A DNA stretch of 64,000 bases from Streptomyces mirabilis (GTDB taxonomy: Bacteria > Actinomycetota > Actinomycetes > Streptomycetales > Streptomycetaceae), in contig NZ_JBCJKP010000001.1 of NCBI RefSeq assembly GCF_039503195.1, positions 1,116,001 through 1,180,000 on the forward strand. Reading direction: 5' to 3'. Positions 44,310-53,059 of the stretch are shown piece by piece. The notes beneath the pieces are model-generated. The model searched no databases. It was not told the DNA's origin and saw only the letters and a program-made list of their open reading frames with translations. Made by a program: the position numbers and the translations under genes. The first letter of the stretch is position 1; every line of letters starts with the position of its first letter.

Positions 44310-45515
44310 GTGCCCAGAAGGCTCAGGAGTCTCACACGGCATGCCCTGGCGGTGGCTGCGGCCACCGCCACCACGGCGCTTCTCACGTTCGGCGCCCCCT
44401 CCGAAGCGAACGCGGCCGTCCCGGCGACGATCCCACTCAAGTTCACCAACAACTCCGGCCGCAGCGAACCCGTGTACATCTACGACCTCGGAACACTCCT
44501 CTCGACGGGGCAGCAGGGCTGGGCCGACGCGAACGGCACGTTCCACGCCTGGCCCACCGGCGGCAATCCGCCGACGCCCGCGCCCGACGCCTCGATCGCG
44601 GGACCGGCCAACGGCCAGTCGATGACGATCCGGATGCCCAAGTTCTCCGGCCGGATCTACTTCTCCTACGGCCAGAAGCTCGACTTCCGCCTGACCACCG
44701 GCGGCCTGGTGCAGCCGGCCGTGCAGAACCCGAGCGACCCCAACCACAACATCCTCTTCAACTGGTCCGAGTACACGCTCAACGACTCCGGGCTGTGGAT
44801 CAACAGCACCCAGGTCGACATGTTCTCGGCTCCGTACGCTGTCGGGGTCCAGCTCGCCGACGGGAGCACCAAGAACACCGGCCACCTCAAGACGGGCGGC
44901 TACACCGGGTTCTTCAACGCCCTGCGCGGTCAGCCCGGCGGGTGGGCCAATCTGATCCAGACCCGGTCCGACGGCACCGTCCTGCGAGCGCTGGCTCCCG
45001 GCCACGGCATCGAGGCGGGCGCGCTGCCGGGCACCGTCATGGACGACTACGTCAACCGCGTGTGGCAGAAGTACAGTTCGTCGACGCTGACGGTGACACC
45101 GTTCACCGATCAGCCGAACACGAAGTACTTCGGGCGGGTCTCCGGTGACGTCATGAACTTCACCAACAGCGCCGGAGCCGTCGTCACCAGCTTCCAGAAG
45201 CCCGACTCGGACAGCATCTTCGGTTGCTACAAGCGACTGGACGCTCCCAACGACCTGGTACGCGGCCCCATTTCACGGACCCTGTGCGCGGGCTTCAACC
45301 GGTCGACCCTTCTCACCAACCCCAACCAGCCGGACACGAGCTCGGCGAACTTCTACCAGGACACGGTGACCAACCAGTACGCCCGCAAGATCCACGCGCA
45401 GATGGCCGACGGCAAGGCCTACGCGTTCGCCTTCGACGACGTGGGCACCTACGAGTCCCTCGTCCACGACGGCAACCCCCAGCAGGCGTACGTCACGCTG
45501 GACCCGTTCAACTGA
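44310..45515 (+). CDS. Secreted GH64 beta-1,3-glucanase (laminaripentaose-producing type)
   Basis: The protein is about 401 residues, starting at GTG 44310 with AAGGAG 7 nt upstream. Its signal peptide ends near ANA (residue 35). A single GH64 domain follows, with the thaumatin-like region first (IPLKFTNNSGRSEPVYIYDLG). Glu154 in NWSEYTLND and Asp170 in NSTQVDMFSAPYAVGV match the spacing and numbering of the catalytic pair in the Streptomyces matensis enzyme. It cleaves beta-1,3-glucan, releasing pentasaccharides. No binding module is present. Control is probably through the palindrome at its promoter. It converges on a TetR gene 9 bp away. Confidence 0.93.
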   Translation: MPRRLRSLTRHALAVAAATATTALLTFGAPSEANAAVPATIPLKFTNNSGRSEPVYIYDLGTLLSTGQQGWADANGTFHAWPTGGNPPTPAPDASIAGPANGQSMTIRMPKFSGRIYFSYGQKLDFRLTTGGLVQPAVQNPSDPNHNILFNWSEYTLNDSGLWINSTQVDMFSAPYAVGVQLADGSTKNTGHLKTGGYTGFFNALRGQPGGWANLIQTRSDGTVLRALAPGHGIEAGALPGTVMDDYVNRVWQKYSSSTLTVTPFTDQPNTKYFGRVSGDVMNFTNSAGAVVTSFQKPDSDSIFGCYKRLDAPNDLVRGPISRTLCAGFNRSTLLTNPNQPDTSSANFYQDTVTNQYARKIHAQMADGKAYAFAFDDVGTYESLVHDGNPQQAYVTLDPFN

Positions 45516-45524
45516 CCCGAAGGG

Positions 45525-46190
45525 CTAGGGCCTGTCCGGCACCGGGCAGGTGGTCCGCTTCACGAGGTCGTGCCACCCGGACTCCAGGCGTTCGAGCGGC
45601 ATCCCGCACTGTCGCGTCAGGTGGTGGATCAGGGCGGGTTCCAGGTAGCCCATGAGGGTCTGGGCGAGGAGAACGCTGTCCGCGCCGGGCACGGCCTCGC
45701 GCAGCAGCATGACGACGTGGGTGAAGCGGACCCGGTACGGGGCGGAGCTGAAACGGCGGGAGGCGTCCGGCTCGGCGGCGATGTACAGGTCGAGCCGGTC
45801 GTGGATCTCGCGCAGGACCCGGCAGCCGAAGGCGTGCAGGCGGTCCGCCGGGGCCGCGCCGGGGCCGAGAGGTGGCGGGCCGCTGAGGAAGGCGGCCTGG
45901 AACTGCTGCTCGGTGTGGTCGAGCAGGGCCATCAGCAGGCCGGTGCGGTCACCGAAGCGCCGGAAGACGGTTCCCTTGCCCACCGAGGCCGCGGCGGCGA
46001 CGGCCTCCATCGTCACATTGGCGACCCCGTGCTCCTCCACCAGCCGGGTGGCGGCCTCCAGCAGCCGGGCGCGGTTGCGCGCGGCATCGGCGCGGAGCTG
46101 CGGCGCGGCGGGGCCGACGGTCAGCTCCAGCGGGACCGGGGCTCCCGAGGGTTCCTGCCCCCTCGGGAAGGGCGGAAGTGGGGTGGACAT
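45525..46190 (-). CDS. TetR-family regulator divergent from FMN reductase
   Basis: The protein is about 221 residues. ATG 46188-46190 is taken; GTG 46194-46196 is also possible and neither has a clear ribosome site. The N-terminal HTH (about 40-85) reads VTMEAVAAAASVGKGTVFRRFGDR. The C-terminal domain is all-helical and ligand-binding. The divergent neighbour is an NADPH-dependent FMN reductase, and two near-identical 20-bp operators lie between them. This is a classic autoregulated divergon, probably sensing a quinone or electrophile reduced by that enzyme. Confidence 0.9.
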   Translation of the reverse strand: MSTPLPPFPRGQEPSGAPVPLELTVGPAAPQLRADAARNRARLLEAATRLVEEHGVANVTMEAVAAAASVGKGTVFRRFGDRTGLLMALLDHTEQQFQAAFLSGPPPLGPGAAPADRLHAFGCRVLREIHDRLDLYIAAEPDASRRFSSAPYRVRFTHVVMLLREAVPGADSVLLAQTLMGYLEPALIHHLTRQCGMPLERLESGWHDLVKRTTCPVPDRP

Positions 46191-46217
46191 GAACACAGCG
46201 TAACGGCAGAAGGGGCC

Positions 46218-46284
46218 AACTGGACCCTGGTCCGCTTAGGTGCTACAACATTAAACAGACCAGCAAGCGGACCTCGGTCCGCTT
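46218..46284. promoter_or_regulatory. Pair of TetR operators
   Basis: AACTGGACC-CT-GGTCCGCTT (46218-46237) and AAGCGGACC-TC-GGTCCGCTT (46265-46284) share one architecture. The second is a perfect 9-bp inverted repeat. Their centres are 47 bp apart, between the divergent TetR and FMN-reductase genes. Confidence 0.8.
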
Positions 46285-46317
46285 TATTGCCGCAATGTTT
46301 CGTCCCCGGGAGTTCCC

Positions 46318-46881
46318 ATGTCCGTACGCATCCTCGCGCTCGTCGGCAGCCTTCGCGCCGGCTCCCACAACCGCCAGCTCGCGGAGGCGGCCATCAAGCT
46401 CGCTCCCGAGGGCGCGGAGATCGAGCTGTTCGAGGGGCTCGCCGAGGTCCCCTTCTACAACGAGGACCTCGACGTCGAGGGCAAGGTCCCGGTCGCCGCC
46501 ACCGCCCTGCGTGAGGCCGCGGGCCGTGCCGACGCCTTCCTGCTCTTCTCGCCGGAGTACAACGGCACGATCACGGCCGTCCTGAAGAACGCCATCGACT
46601 GGCTGTCGCGTCCGTACGGCGCCAGCGCCTTCACCGGCAAGCCCGCCGCCGTGGTCGGCACCGCGTTCGGTCAGTTCGGTGGCGTCTGGGCGCAGGACGA
46701 GGCCCGCAAGGCCCTGGGCATCGCGGGTGCCGCCGTCCTGGAGGACCTCAAGCTCTCCGTTCCCGGCTCCGTGACCCGCTTCGCCGAGACCCACCCGGTC
46801 GACGACGCCGAGGTCGCCGCCCAGCTCACCGAGGTCGTCGCCCGCCTGCACAGCCAGGTCGGCGTCGCCAGCGCCTCCTGA
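46318..46881 (+). CDS. NADPH-dependent FMN reductase / azoreductase-like flavoprotein
   Basis: The protein has 187 residues, starting at ATG 46318 with GGGAG upstream. It has a flavodoxin-like fold. GSLRAGSHNRQL is the FMN phosphate loop, and SPEYNGTITAVLKNAIDWLSR is the family signature. GTAFGQFGG lies near the isoalloxazine ring. It reduces FMN, quinones or azo compounds with NAD(P)H and probably protects against electrophilic stress. Expression should be released from the divergent TetR repressor by such compounds. A strong hairpin ends the transcript. Confidence 0.92.
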   Translation: MSVRILALVGSLRAGSHNRQLAEAAIKLAPEGAEIELFEGLAEVPFYNEDLDVEGKVPVAATALREAAGRADAFLLFSPEYNGTITAVLKNAIDWLSRPYGASAFTGKPAAVVGTAFGQFGGVWAQDEARKALGIAGAAVLEDLKLSVPGSVTRFAETHPVDDAEVAAQLTEVVARLHSQVGVASAS

Positions 46882-46891
46882 CGACTCCCCC

Positions 46892-46922
46892 AGGGCCGGT
46901 CCGGTTCCACCGGACCGGCCCT
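46892..46922 (+). terminator. Rho-independent-like terminator after the FMN reductase gene
   Basis: Two exact 14-bp arms (AGGGCCGGTCCGGT and complement) flank a 3-nt loop 10 bp past the stop codon. It is followed by a short T stretch. Confidence 0.8.
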
Positions 46923-47014
46923 TCGCGCGTTCCCGGCAGCCGCCGACCGCCCCCAACCGTCCCCGGATGTCGGCGATCTTGGCGGAACCAAACCCTCCGG
47001 GCCAAGATGCCCGC

Positions 47015-47692
47015 ATGAAGGGTGATCTCTTTTCCAGTGACCACATGGTGCAGCCCGCCGTCACGCCGGGCATGACCATCCAGAACGCCAAGTCGATCAA
47101 GTACGCCGTCAACGGCGACATGCTCGCGCGCCAGGGGGCGATGATCGCCTACCGGGGGAATCTGCAGTTCGAGCGCAAGGGCCAGGGCGTGGGCGGCATG
47201 CTCAAGCGGGCGGTCACCGGTGAGGGACTCCCGCTGATGACGGTGCGCGGGCAGGGCGAGGCCTGGTTCGCGCACGAGGCGCAGAACTGTTTCATCATCG
47301 GCATCGAGCCGGGCGACCTGTTCACCGTGAACGGGCGCAACGTCCTGTGCTTCGACTCCACGCTGTCGTACGAGATAAAGACCGTGAAGGGCGCGGGCGT
47401 CACCGGCGGCGGCATCTTCAACAGCGTCTTCAGCGGTCACGGCAGTCTGGGGCTGATCTGCGAGGGCAACCCGCTGGTGATACCCGTCTCGCCGCAGCAG
47501 CCGGTGTACGTCGACACGGACGCGGTCGTCGGCTGGACCGCGCGGCTCCACACCTCGCTGCACCGCTCGCAGTCGATCGGTTCGATGATCCGCGGCGGCT
47601 CGGGCGAGGCCGTGCAGCTGAAGCTGGAGGGGGACGGACTGGTCGTCGTACGGCCGAGTGAGGCGACTCCGCAGAAGGCACAGCAGCACTGA
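47015..47692 (+). CDS. AIM24 family protein
   Basis: The protein is about 225 residues from ATG 47015; the ribosome site is weak. It has the beta-rich AIM24 fold, with VNGDMLARQGAMIAYRGNLQFE, GEAWFAHEAQNCFIIGIEPGD and the LVIPVSPQQPVYVDTDAVVGW motif. Family members are linked to mitochondrial structure in yeast and to tellurite or envelope functions in bacteria. No catalytic role is established. It is a single gene between two terminators. Confidence 0.85.
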   Translation: MKGDLFSSDHMVQPAVTPGMTIQNAKSIKYAVNGDMLARQGAMIAYRGNLQFERKGQGVGGMLKRAVTGEGLPLMTVRGQGEAWFAHEAQNCFIIGIEPGDLFTVNGRNVLCFDSTLSYEIKTVKGAGVTGGGIFNSVFSGHGSLGLICEGNPLVIPVSPQQPVYVDTDAVVGWTARLHTSLHRSQSIGSMIRGGSGEAVQLKLEGDGLVVVRPSEATPQKAQQH

Positions 47693-47711
47693 CGCCGAGG
47701 TGAAACGGCGA

Positions 47712-47741
47712 AAGGGACCCCGCCAAGTGGCGGGGCCCCTT
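47712..47741. terminator. Bidirectional terminator between AIM24 and M4 protease genes
   Basis: Arms AAGGGACCCCGCC and GGCGGGGCCCCTT (one mismatch) enclose a 4-nt loop, with T-rich sequence after it on the plus strand. The flanking genes converge here. Confidence 0.75.
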
Positions 47742-47771
47742 CTTCTCGTGCCGTCCTTCTCGTGCCGTCCG

Positions 47772-49547
47772 TCAGCGGCCGACGGCCGGGGTGTTGGCGG
47801 TGGTCACATTGACGGCGGCCCACGCCGCGTCCACCGCCTGGTACTCGGCGCTGGTCGCCCCGTACATGTCGGCGGCGGCCTCGAGGGTCGCGGTCCGCGC
47901 GTCGTGGAAGTCGGTCGTGGAGACCATGTAGCGGGTCAGCGCGCGGTAGAAGATCGCGGTCGCCTTGGCGCGACCGATGCCGGTCACCCGCGAGCCGTCG
48001 TACGTCGGCGAGTCGTAGGTCACCCCGCCGATCGTCTTGCGGCCACTGCCCTCGGCGAGCAGGTAGTACGCGTGCGAGGAGACGCCGGAGCCGGCGTGCA
48101 CCTCGGTGTCGTACGCCGCGGGCGACCAGTAGTCGATGGTGCCCTCCAGCTTGTCCAGGGAGGGGTGGTCGAGGCGGCGCAGGAACTTCTGGGCGAGGCC
48201 CAGCTTCTCGCCCATGAGGTAGTTGGGCGGGTTCTTCGGGTTGTTGGCGGAGAACTCGACGTTGGACCCGAAGATGTCGGCGAGGGACTCGTTGAGCGCG
48301 CCCGGCTCGCCGTACTGGTTGCCGCGCGCGTCCACCCGGGTGGGTTCGAGGGCGGCGGTGGCGTCGACGACGCCGTGGGTCAGCTCGTGGCCGGTGACGT
48401 CCAGGACGACCAGCGGCTTCTTGAACATGGCGCCGTCACCGTCGCCGTAGAGCATGCAGCCGCACGTCGAGTCCCAGAAGGCGTTGCCGACCTTGCGGCC
48501 GAAGTGGACCATCGCGCGGGCGCCGGTGCTGTTGTTCTTGATGCCCTTGCGGCCGAAGGTCTTCTTGTAGAAGTCCAGCGTCTGGGTGATGCCGTACTGG
48601 GCGTCGACCGCGGTGGTGGTCCGGTTGGCGGTGGTGCCCGTGCCCCACTTGTTGGTGGTGCTGGTGAACTTCGTGCCGCGCGAGAAGGCCTCCAGTTCCG
48701 CGCCCTTGGCGTCCCGGGTCTCGGTGTTCCACCGGGTGGGGTCCTTGAGGAGGTAGCTGGTGCGCGCGGTCCGGGTCGTGGTCAGCGTCACCTTGCCGGC
48801 GAAGAGCGAGGCGCCGCTGCCGGTGGCCTTGACCGGGTAGCGGGCGGCCGCCGTCGCGCCGAGGAGGCCGGCCGGCTGGGTGGCCACGCCCGTCACCGGG
48901 CTCGCCGTCTCGCCCTTCTCGCGCAGCGTCTTCTCCAGGTGCGGCGAGATGAACTCGTCGTTGTCGGGGGTGTTGCTGCGGATCCGGCCGCTCTGCGCGT
49001 CCACGACGACCGTGCGGGAGCCACCGGCCTCGGTGGTGTCGCTGTCGGTCACGCGCACCTGGTAGGCGAGGGCGGCGGCGCCGTCGCGGGCGTCGACGAC
49101 GAGTTCGGCGCTGCCCGCGTCGCCCTGGGCGACCGCGGCGGCCTTCTGTTCGGCCTGCTGGGGCGTCAGCTTCGCCTCGGTCGTGGCCGGCTTGACGGCG
49201 TGGTCGGCGGCCCGGGTCACGCCCAGGTAGGCGGACTGCCTGCCGAGGTGGACGACGAGGTCGCCGCCGAGCACCGGGAGCCCTTGGTGGCTGCGGACGA
49301 AGCGGACGTGCTGCTTGCCGTCCGGGTCCGTCATGACGTCCGTGGCCCGCAGGGTGTCACCCGGGCCGACACCGGTGGCCGGGGCGTGGGCGAACGCGGC
49401 GGCCCGGGCGGCATCCACCGGCGAGGAGGCCGAAGTCGCGGCGCGGGCGGGCGAGTCGGGCGCCGCGAAGGCGGGGGCCATCGGAAGCGTGGCCGCCGTC
49501 GTCACCGCGACGGCGATCGCCACACGGCGTATGTGGGGTCTACGCAC
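47772..49547 (-). CDS. Secreted M4 family (thermolysin-like) neutral metalloprotease
   Basis: The protein is about 591 residues. GTG 49545-49547 has AAGGAA 6 nt upstream. A signal peptide (to about APAFAAP) is followed by an FTP/PepSY propeptide (about 50-220) that acts as intramolecular chaperone. The catalytic domain contains the zinc motif HELTH (in VTGHELTHGVV), the third ligand in GALNESLADIFG and the active-site His in HAGSGVSSHAYYLL. It degrades proteins outside the cell. Signal and propeptide length fit secreted streptomycete griselysin-like enzymes. It stands alone, with the terminator at 47712-47741 downstream. Confidence 0.94.
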   Translation of the reverse strand: MRRPHIRRVAIAVAVTTAATLPMAPAFAAPDSPARAATSASSPVDAARAAAFAHAPATGVGPGDTLRATDVMTDPDGKQHVRFVRSHQGLPVLGGDLVVHLGRQSAYLGVTRAADHAVKPATTEAKLTPQQAEQKAAAVAQGDAGSAELVVDARDGAAALAYQVRVTDSDTTEAGGSRTVVVDAQSGRIRSNTPDNDEFISPHLEKTLREKGETASPVTGVATQPAGLLGATAAARYPVKATGSGASLFAGKVTLTTTRTARTSYLLKDPTRWNTETRDAKGAELEAFSRGTKFTSTTNKWGTGTTANRTTTAVDAQYGITQTLDFYKKTFGRKGIKNNSTGARAMVHFGRKVGNAFWDSTCGCMLYGDGDGAMFKKPLVVLDVTGHELTHGVVDATAALEPTRVDARGNQYGEPGALNESLADIFGSNVEFSANNPKNPPNYLMGEKLGLAQKFLRRLDHPSLDKLEGTIDYWSPAAYDTEVHAGSGVSSHAYYLLAEGSGRKTIGGVTYDSPTYDGSRVTGIGRAKATAIFYRALTRYMVSTTDFHDARTATLEAAADMYGATSAEYQAVDAAWAAVNVTTANTPAVGR

Positions 49548-49748
49548 TGAGTTCCTTCGAACAGGGGCGGCCGGCGTCGCCAACCGCCCTGAGGCACGGC
49601 GCCGTTGAACGCCGTGGAGGCTGTCGGGCCCTCCCGACAGATGCGACGGGAGGGGCGGTGGTTGCCCGATGAGGTCCACCAACCCGCACATGTGATCGAG
49701 GTCGCAACGCCTCCGGCCCACAGAGGGGAAGCCGGAGGCGCGCAGGTG

Positions 49749-50804
49749 TCAGATCGTGCGGTGGGCGAGGGAGGAAAGGAGCGTCCGCAGTTCCGCGGCG
49801 GGACGTGGGGCCAGGGAGGCTCCCGCCAGCAGGGTGTCCGCCGCGGTGAGATGCCGGCGTGCCGCGCTCAGAGCCGCCGTGCGACCACCGGCGCGCTCGA
49901 CCAGGGTCGCCGCCCGGCGTACGGCGCCGTCGTCGAGGACGGCGGTGGAGGCGAGGAGTTCGGCGAGCGGGGAGCGGTCCGGCGCGGCCAGGGCGGCGAG
50001 AACGGGGAGGGTCTTCTTCCCGTGCCGAAGATCACCGTGCACCGGCTTCCCGGTGACGGCCGGATCGCCCCAGATGCCGAGCAGGTCGTCGGCGATCTGG
50101 AAGGCCACCCCGAGATGCCGTCCCGCGCGGTCGAGGGCGGCGGCGGTCTCCTGCGGCGCGCCCGCCAGCCCGGCACCGAGGGCCAGCGCGCAGCCGAGCA
50201 GGGCACCGGTCTTGTGCTCCGCCATCGCCTCGTACTCCCCCGTGCTCACCGCGTCGGGGCCGGTCCACGGGCGGTGGGCGAACAGCAGGTCGTCGGCCTG
50301 ACCCCGGACCAGGTCGCGCGAGGCCCTCGTCAACCGCCGCACGGCCGCCGCGGCGTGGGAGGTCGCGGGCGCCGCGGTGAGGGTCTCGACGGCCAGGGCG
50401 AAGAGCGCGTCGCCCGTGAGGACGGCGGGGCCGGTGCCGTACGCCTTCCACACGGCGGGACGGCCGCGGCGCAGCGCGTCGCCGTCCATGATGTCGTCGT
50501 GCAGGAGCGAGAAGGTGTGCAGCAGTTCCACCGCCACCGCGCCCGGCACGCCCGCCTCGGCGGAACCGCCGGCCGCCTCGGCCCCGAGTACGGCGAGTGC
50601 CTGTCGTACGCCCTTGCCCTGGCGGTGGGTCGTGGGGGCTCCGCCGACCTCGCAGCGGCCCAGCGCGTAGCCGGCCATCTCCGCCACCCAGGGGTGCAGT
50701 CCGTCGACCGCCTCCGCGAGGGCCGGGGCGACCAGTTCGCGGCAGCGCGCCAGGATCTCCGGGGCGGCGGGCGGCGCCGTCAGGACCGTACGGGGAGAGG
50801 TCAT
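49749..50804 (-). CDS. Polyprenyl (isoprenyl) diphosphate synthase
   Basis: The protein has 351 residues. Its ATG (50802-50804) overlaps the upstream stop as ATGA. The first Asp-rich motif DDIMD is in LLHDDIMDGDALRRGRPAVW. The second, DDLLGIWGD, is in GVAFQIADDLLGIWGD. Both are needed for Mg2+-bound allylic diphosphate chemistry. GDALFALAVE and a Lys in GKKTLPVLAA complete the family. It extends isoprenoid chains from IPP; residues before the first motif (HTFSLL) suggest GGPP or longer, but this is uncertain. No terpene synthase is adjacent. The coupled upstream gene encodes a TPR-like protein. Confidence 0.9.
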   Translation of the reverse strand: MTSPRTVLTAPPAAPEILARCRELVAPALAEAVDGLHPWVAEMAGYALGRCEVGGAPTTHRQGKGVRQALAVLGAEAAGGSAEAGVPGAVAVELLHTFSLLHDDIMDGDALRRGRPAVWKAYGTGPAVLTGDALFALAVETLTAAPATSHAAAAVRRLTRASRDLVRGQADDLLFAHRPWTGPDAVSTGEYEAMAEHKTGALLGCALALGAGLAGAPQETAAALDRAGRHLGVAFQIADDLLGIWGDPAVTGKPVHGDLRHGKKTLPVLAALAAPDRSPLAELLASTAVLDDGAVRRAATLVERAGGRTAALSAARRHLTAADTLLAGASLAPRPAAELRTLLSSLAHRTI

Positions 50805-51859
50805 CGGGCGGCCTCCGGGTCCGCGCCCTGCGGCGGGGTGAGGCCGAGTTCCGTCCGCGCCCGTTCGACCATCTCCTGGGCGTGTCGCAGCCCGATTCCC
50901 TCCAGCACGCGCGCCAGTTCGGTGAGTTCGGCGGCAGTCTCGGCGTGGTCACGGCCGAGCCTGGCCAGGGACTTGACCAGTCCGAGCCGGGACAGCGCCC
51001 GGCCGCGCGGCTCGCTCATCGCCTCGAACTCCGCCAGTGCCTGCGTGTAGAGGTCCCGGGCCCGCTCATAACGCCCGGCCCGGTAGAGGACGTTGCCGCG
51101 CATCTTGTGGTTGTAGGCGAGTGCCCCGGACAGGTTCATCGCCCGGCAGGACACCTCCGCCTCACTCAGCAGTGCCAGCGCGCGGTCCGGGTCCCGGTCA
51201 CGTACGGAGACGATGTCCGCGAGGCCGCGCAAGGCCCAGGCGTGGCCGCGCCGGTCCTCGGCGCGCGCGGCGATCTCGGCCGCTTCCTCGAACAGGACGT
51301 ACGCGGTGTCGTAGGCGCCGGTGTTGCGGTGTATCTGCGCGATGCCCTCCAGGGCCCACACCGTGTGGCGGGCCTCGCCGCGCTTGCGGGCCTCGGCCAG
51401 CAGTTGTTCGTGCAGGGCGGTCACGGCGGAGTAGTCGCCCTGGATGCGGCCGGTCTCCGCCATGCCCGCCAGGGAGTAGCCGCGTACGACGACATCCCCG
51501 GACTGTTCGCCGAGTTCGGCGGCCAGTCGCAGCAGCCGCCAGGCCAGCGGGAACGCCCCGCGCTGGCGGGCCAGGGTGCCGCCGCTCCACAGCGCCCACG
51601 CCATCGCGCCGGTGTCCCGGGCCTCGCGGGCGGTGCGGTAGCTCGCCTTCCACGCCCGGTCGGCGTCGGCCACCTGCCCGAGCCTGCGGTGCGCCTCGGC
51701 GACCGCCAGGCCCGACCGGGCCGCCTCGGCACGGGCGCCCACGCGCTCGGCGGCGCGCAGCTGCTCGGTACCCGCCGCCAGGACATCGGTCAGCGAGGAG
51801 TTCACGGACAGGGTGGTCAAAGCGCCCTGGTACTCGGGGGCGAAGGCCTTGCCGTACAT
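50801..51859 (-). CDS. TPR-like helical repeat protein coupled to the polyprenyl synthase
   Basis: The protein is about 352 residues, from ATG 51857-51859 with AAAGGG upstream. It consists of repeated helix pairs (about 8 TPR-like units). Examples are AEAHRRLGQVADADRAWKAS, ALEGIAQIHRNTGAYDTAYVLFEEA and KMRGNVLYRAGRYERARDLYTQALAEF. No catalytic motif, signal or membrane span is seen. It is probably a scaffold or regulatory partner. The only genetic partner is the polyprenyl synthase, whose ATG overlaps its stop. The upstream region contains an array of GTATAC-type motifs that probably controls the pair. Confidence 0.75.
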   Translation of the reverse strand: MYGKAFAPEYQGALTTLSVNSSLTDVLAAGTEQLRAAERVGARAEAARSGLAVAEAHRRLGQVADADRAWKASYRTAREARDTGAMAWALWSGGTLARQRGAFPLAWRLLRLAAELGEQSGDVVVRGYSLAGMAETGRIQGDYSAVTALHEQLLAEARKRGEARHTVWALEGIAQIHRNTGAYDTAYVLFEEAAEIAARAEDRRGHAWALRGLADIVSVRDRDPDRALALLSEAEVSCRAMNLSGALAYNHKMRGNVLYRAGRYERARDLYTQALAEFEAMSEPRGRALSRLGLVKSLARLGRDHAETAAELTELARVLEGIGLRHAQEMVERARTELGLTPPQGADPEAAR

Positions 51860-51925
51860 GGATCCCTTTCGATCGGCTGACTTTCGCGGACCGGCGGCAC
51901 CCGACGACTCGACTCCGCACGTCTC

Positions 51926-51970
51926 GTATACACGCCGTATATACATGCGTTGTATACACGGAGCGTATAG
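51926..51970. repeat. Array of GTATAC-type motifs upstream of the TPR/polyprenyl synthase operon
   Basis: GTATAC (51926-51931), GTATATAC (51937-51944), GTATAC (51952-51957) and GTATAG (51965-51970) repeat every 12-14 bp. Three of them sit in longer CGTATACACG-like contexts. The array is 67-112 bp upstream of the ATG at 51859. The AT-rich block stands out in high-GC DNA. It could be a multi-site operator or promoter region. The rest of 51971-52164 shows no gene. Confidence 0.6.
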
Positions 51971-52164
51971 AGTGCTGGATTTCCACTCGGGAATCCCTGC
52001 CGTCTCGCGGTCGTCGCGCCGCCCATCCGTTGTCGATCAAGACGGCGACGGCGTGCGCCAGGTTGCCTGTCGCGAAAAAGAAGCGCGAACCTCCTTCACC
52101 CCAGGCATAGTTGGGCCGCGTGTCAGACAAAGAACCAGAAGGGCAAACGATCCCCGAGGGCCCG

Positions 52165-53049
52165 ATGCGTCCCGGCGAGTTCCCGATCGACGCCTCGCTC
52201 GTGCGACGGCTGCTGGCCGCGCAGTTCCCACGGTGGGCCGAGCTACCCCTGAAGCGCTTCCCGTCGGCGGGTACCGTCAACGCCCTGTACCGGCTCGGCG
52301 ACGACCTGGCCGTACGCCTCCCCCGGATCGAGGGGGGCGCCGAGGACGTGGGCAGGGAGGCGCACTGGGTGCCGCGGCTCGCCCCGCTGCTCCCGGCCGC
52401 CGTCCCCGAGATCCTCGCCACCGGCACACCCGGCGAGGGCTTCCCGTGGCCCTGGATGGTGCAGCGCTGGCTCGACGGCGAACCCCCGCGCGCCGACGGC
52501 CTCACCGATCCGCTGCCCCTGGCCGCCGACCTCGGCGCCTTCGTGGCAGCGCTGCGCCGGGTCCGGCTGCCCGACGGGCCGACCGCCTACCGGGGTGTGC
52601 CCCTGTCCACCGCCGACGCCATGACGCGCGCCGCGCTCGACGAGCTGCGCGGCACGATCGACACCTCCGCCGCCACCGCCGCCTGGGAGGCGGCGCTCGC
52701 CGCGCCCGCGTGGACCGGTCCGCCCACATGGGTCCACTCCGACCTGATGCCCGGCAATCTGCTCACCCGCGGGGGCCGGCTCGACGCCGTGCTGGACTTC
52801 GGCACCGTCGGCGTCGGCGACCCGGCCTGCGACCTCATCCCGGCCTGGAACCTGCTCCCCGCCGAGGCGCGGGACACCTTCCGGCGGGCGGCGGGCGCCG
52901 ACGCCGCCGCCTGGGCGCGGGGGCGCGGCTGGGCCCTGTCCATGGCGCTCATCCAGCTCCCGTACTACCGCGTCACCAATCCGGTGATCGCCGCCAACGC
53001 CGAGCACGTCATCCACGCGGTCCTCACGGAGTCCGACGCCAGACCCTGA
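52165..53049 (+). CDS. Aminoglycoside-phosphotransferase-fold kinase
   Basis: The protein is about 294 residues from ATG 52165, with GAGGG upstream and the family-typical start GEFPIDASLVRRLLAAQFP. An in-frame GTG at 52120 would add 15 residues. The N-lobe has an FPSAGTVNALYRLGDDLAVRLPR nucleotide loop. The Brenner motif is WVHSDLMPGNLL (catalytic Asp and Asn), and the Mg-binding motif is VLDFGTVGVGDPACDL. The fold covers antibiotic kinases and many metabolic small-molecule kinases. The substrate is not identifiable. A LexA-like box and alkB follow directly. Confidence 0.85.
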   Translation: MRPGEFPIDASLVRRLLAAQFPRWAELPLKRFPSAGTVNALYRLGDDLAVRLPRIEGGAEDVGREAHWVPRLAPLLPAAVPEILATGTPGEGFPWPWMVQRWLDGEPPRADGLTDPLPLAADLGAFVAALRRVRLPDGPTAYRGVPLSTADAMTRAALDELRGTIDTSAATAAWEAALAAPAWTGPPTWVHSDLMPGNLLTRGGRLDAVLDFGTVGVGDPACDLIPAWNLLPAEARDTFRRAAGADAAAWARGRGWALSMALIQLPYYRVTNPVIAANAEHVIHAVLTESDARP

Positions 53050-53059
53050 GACATCAATG

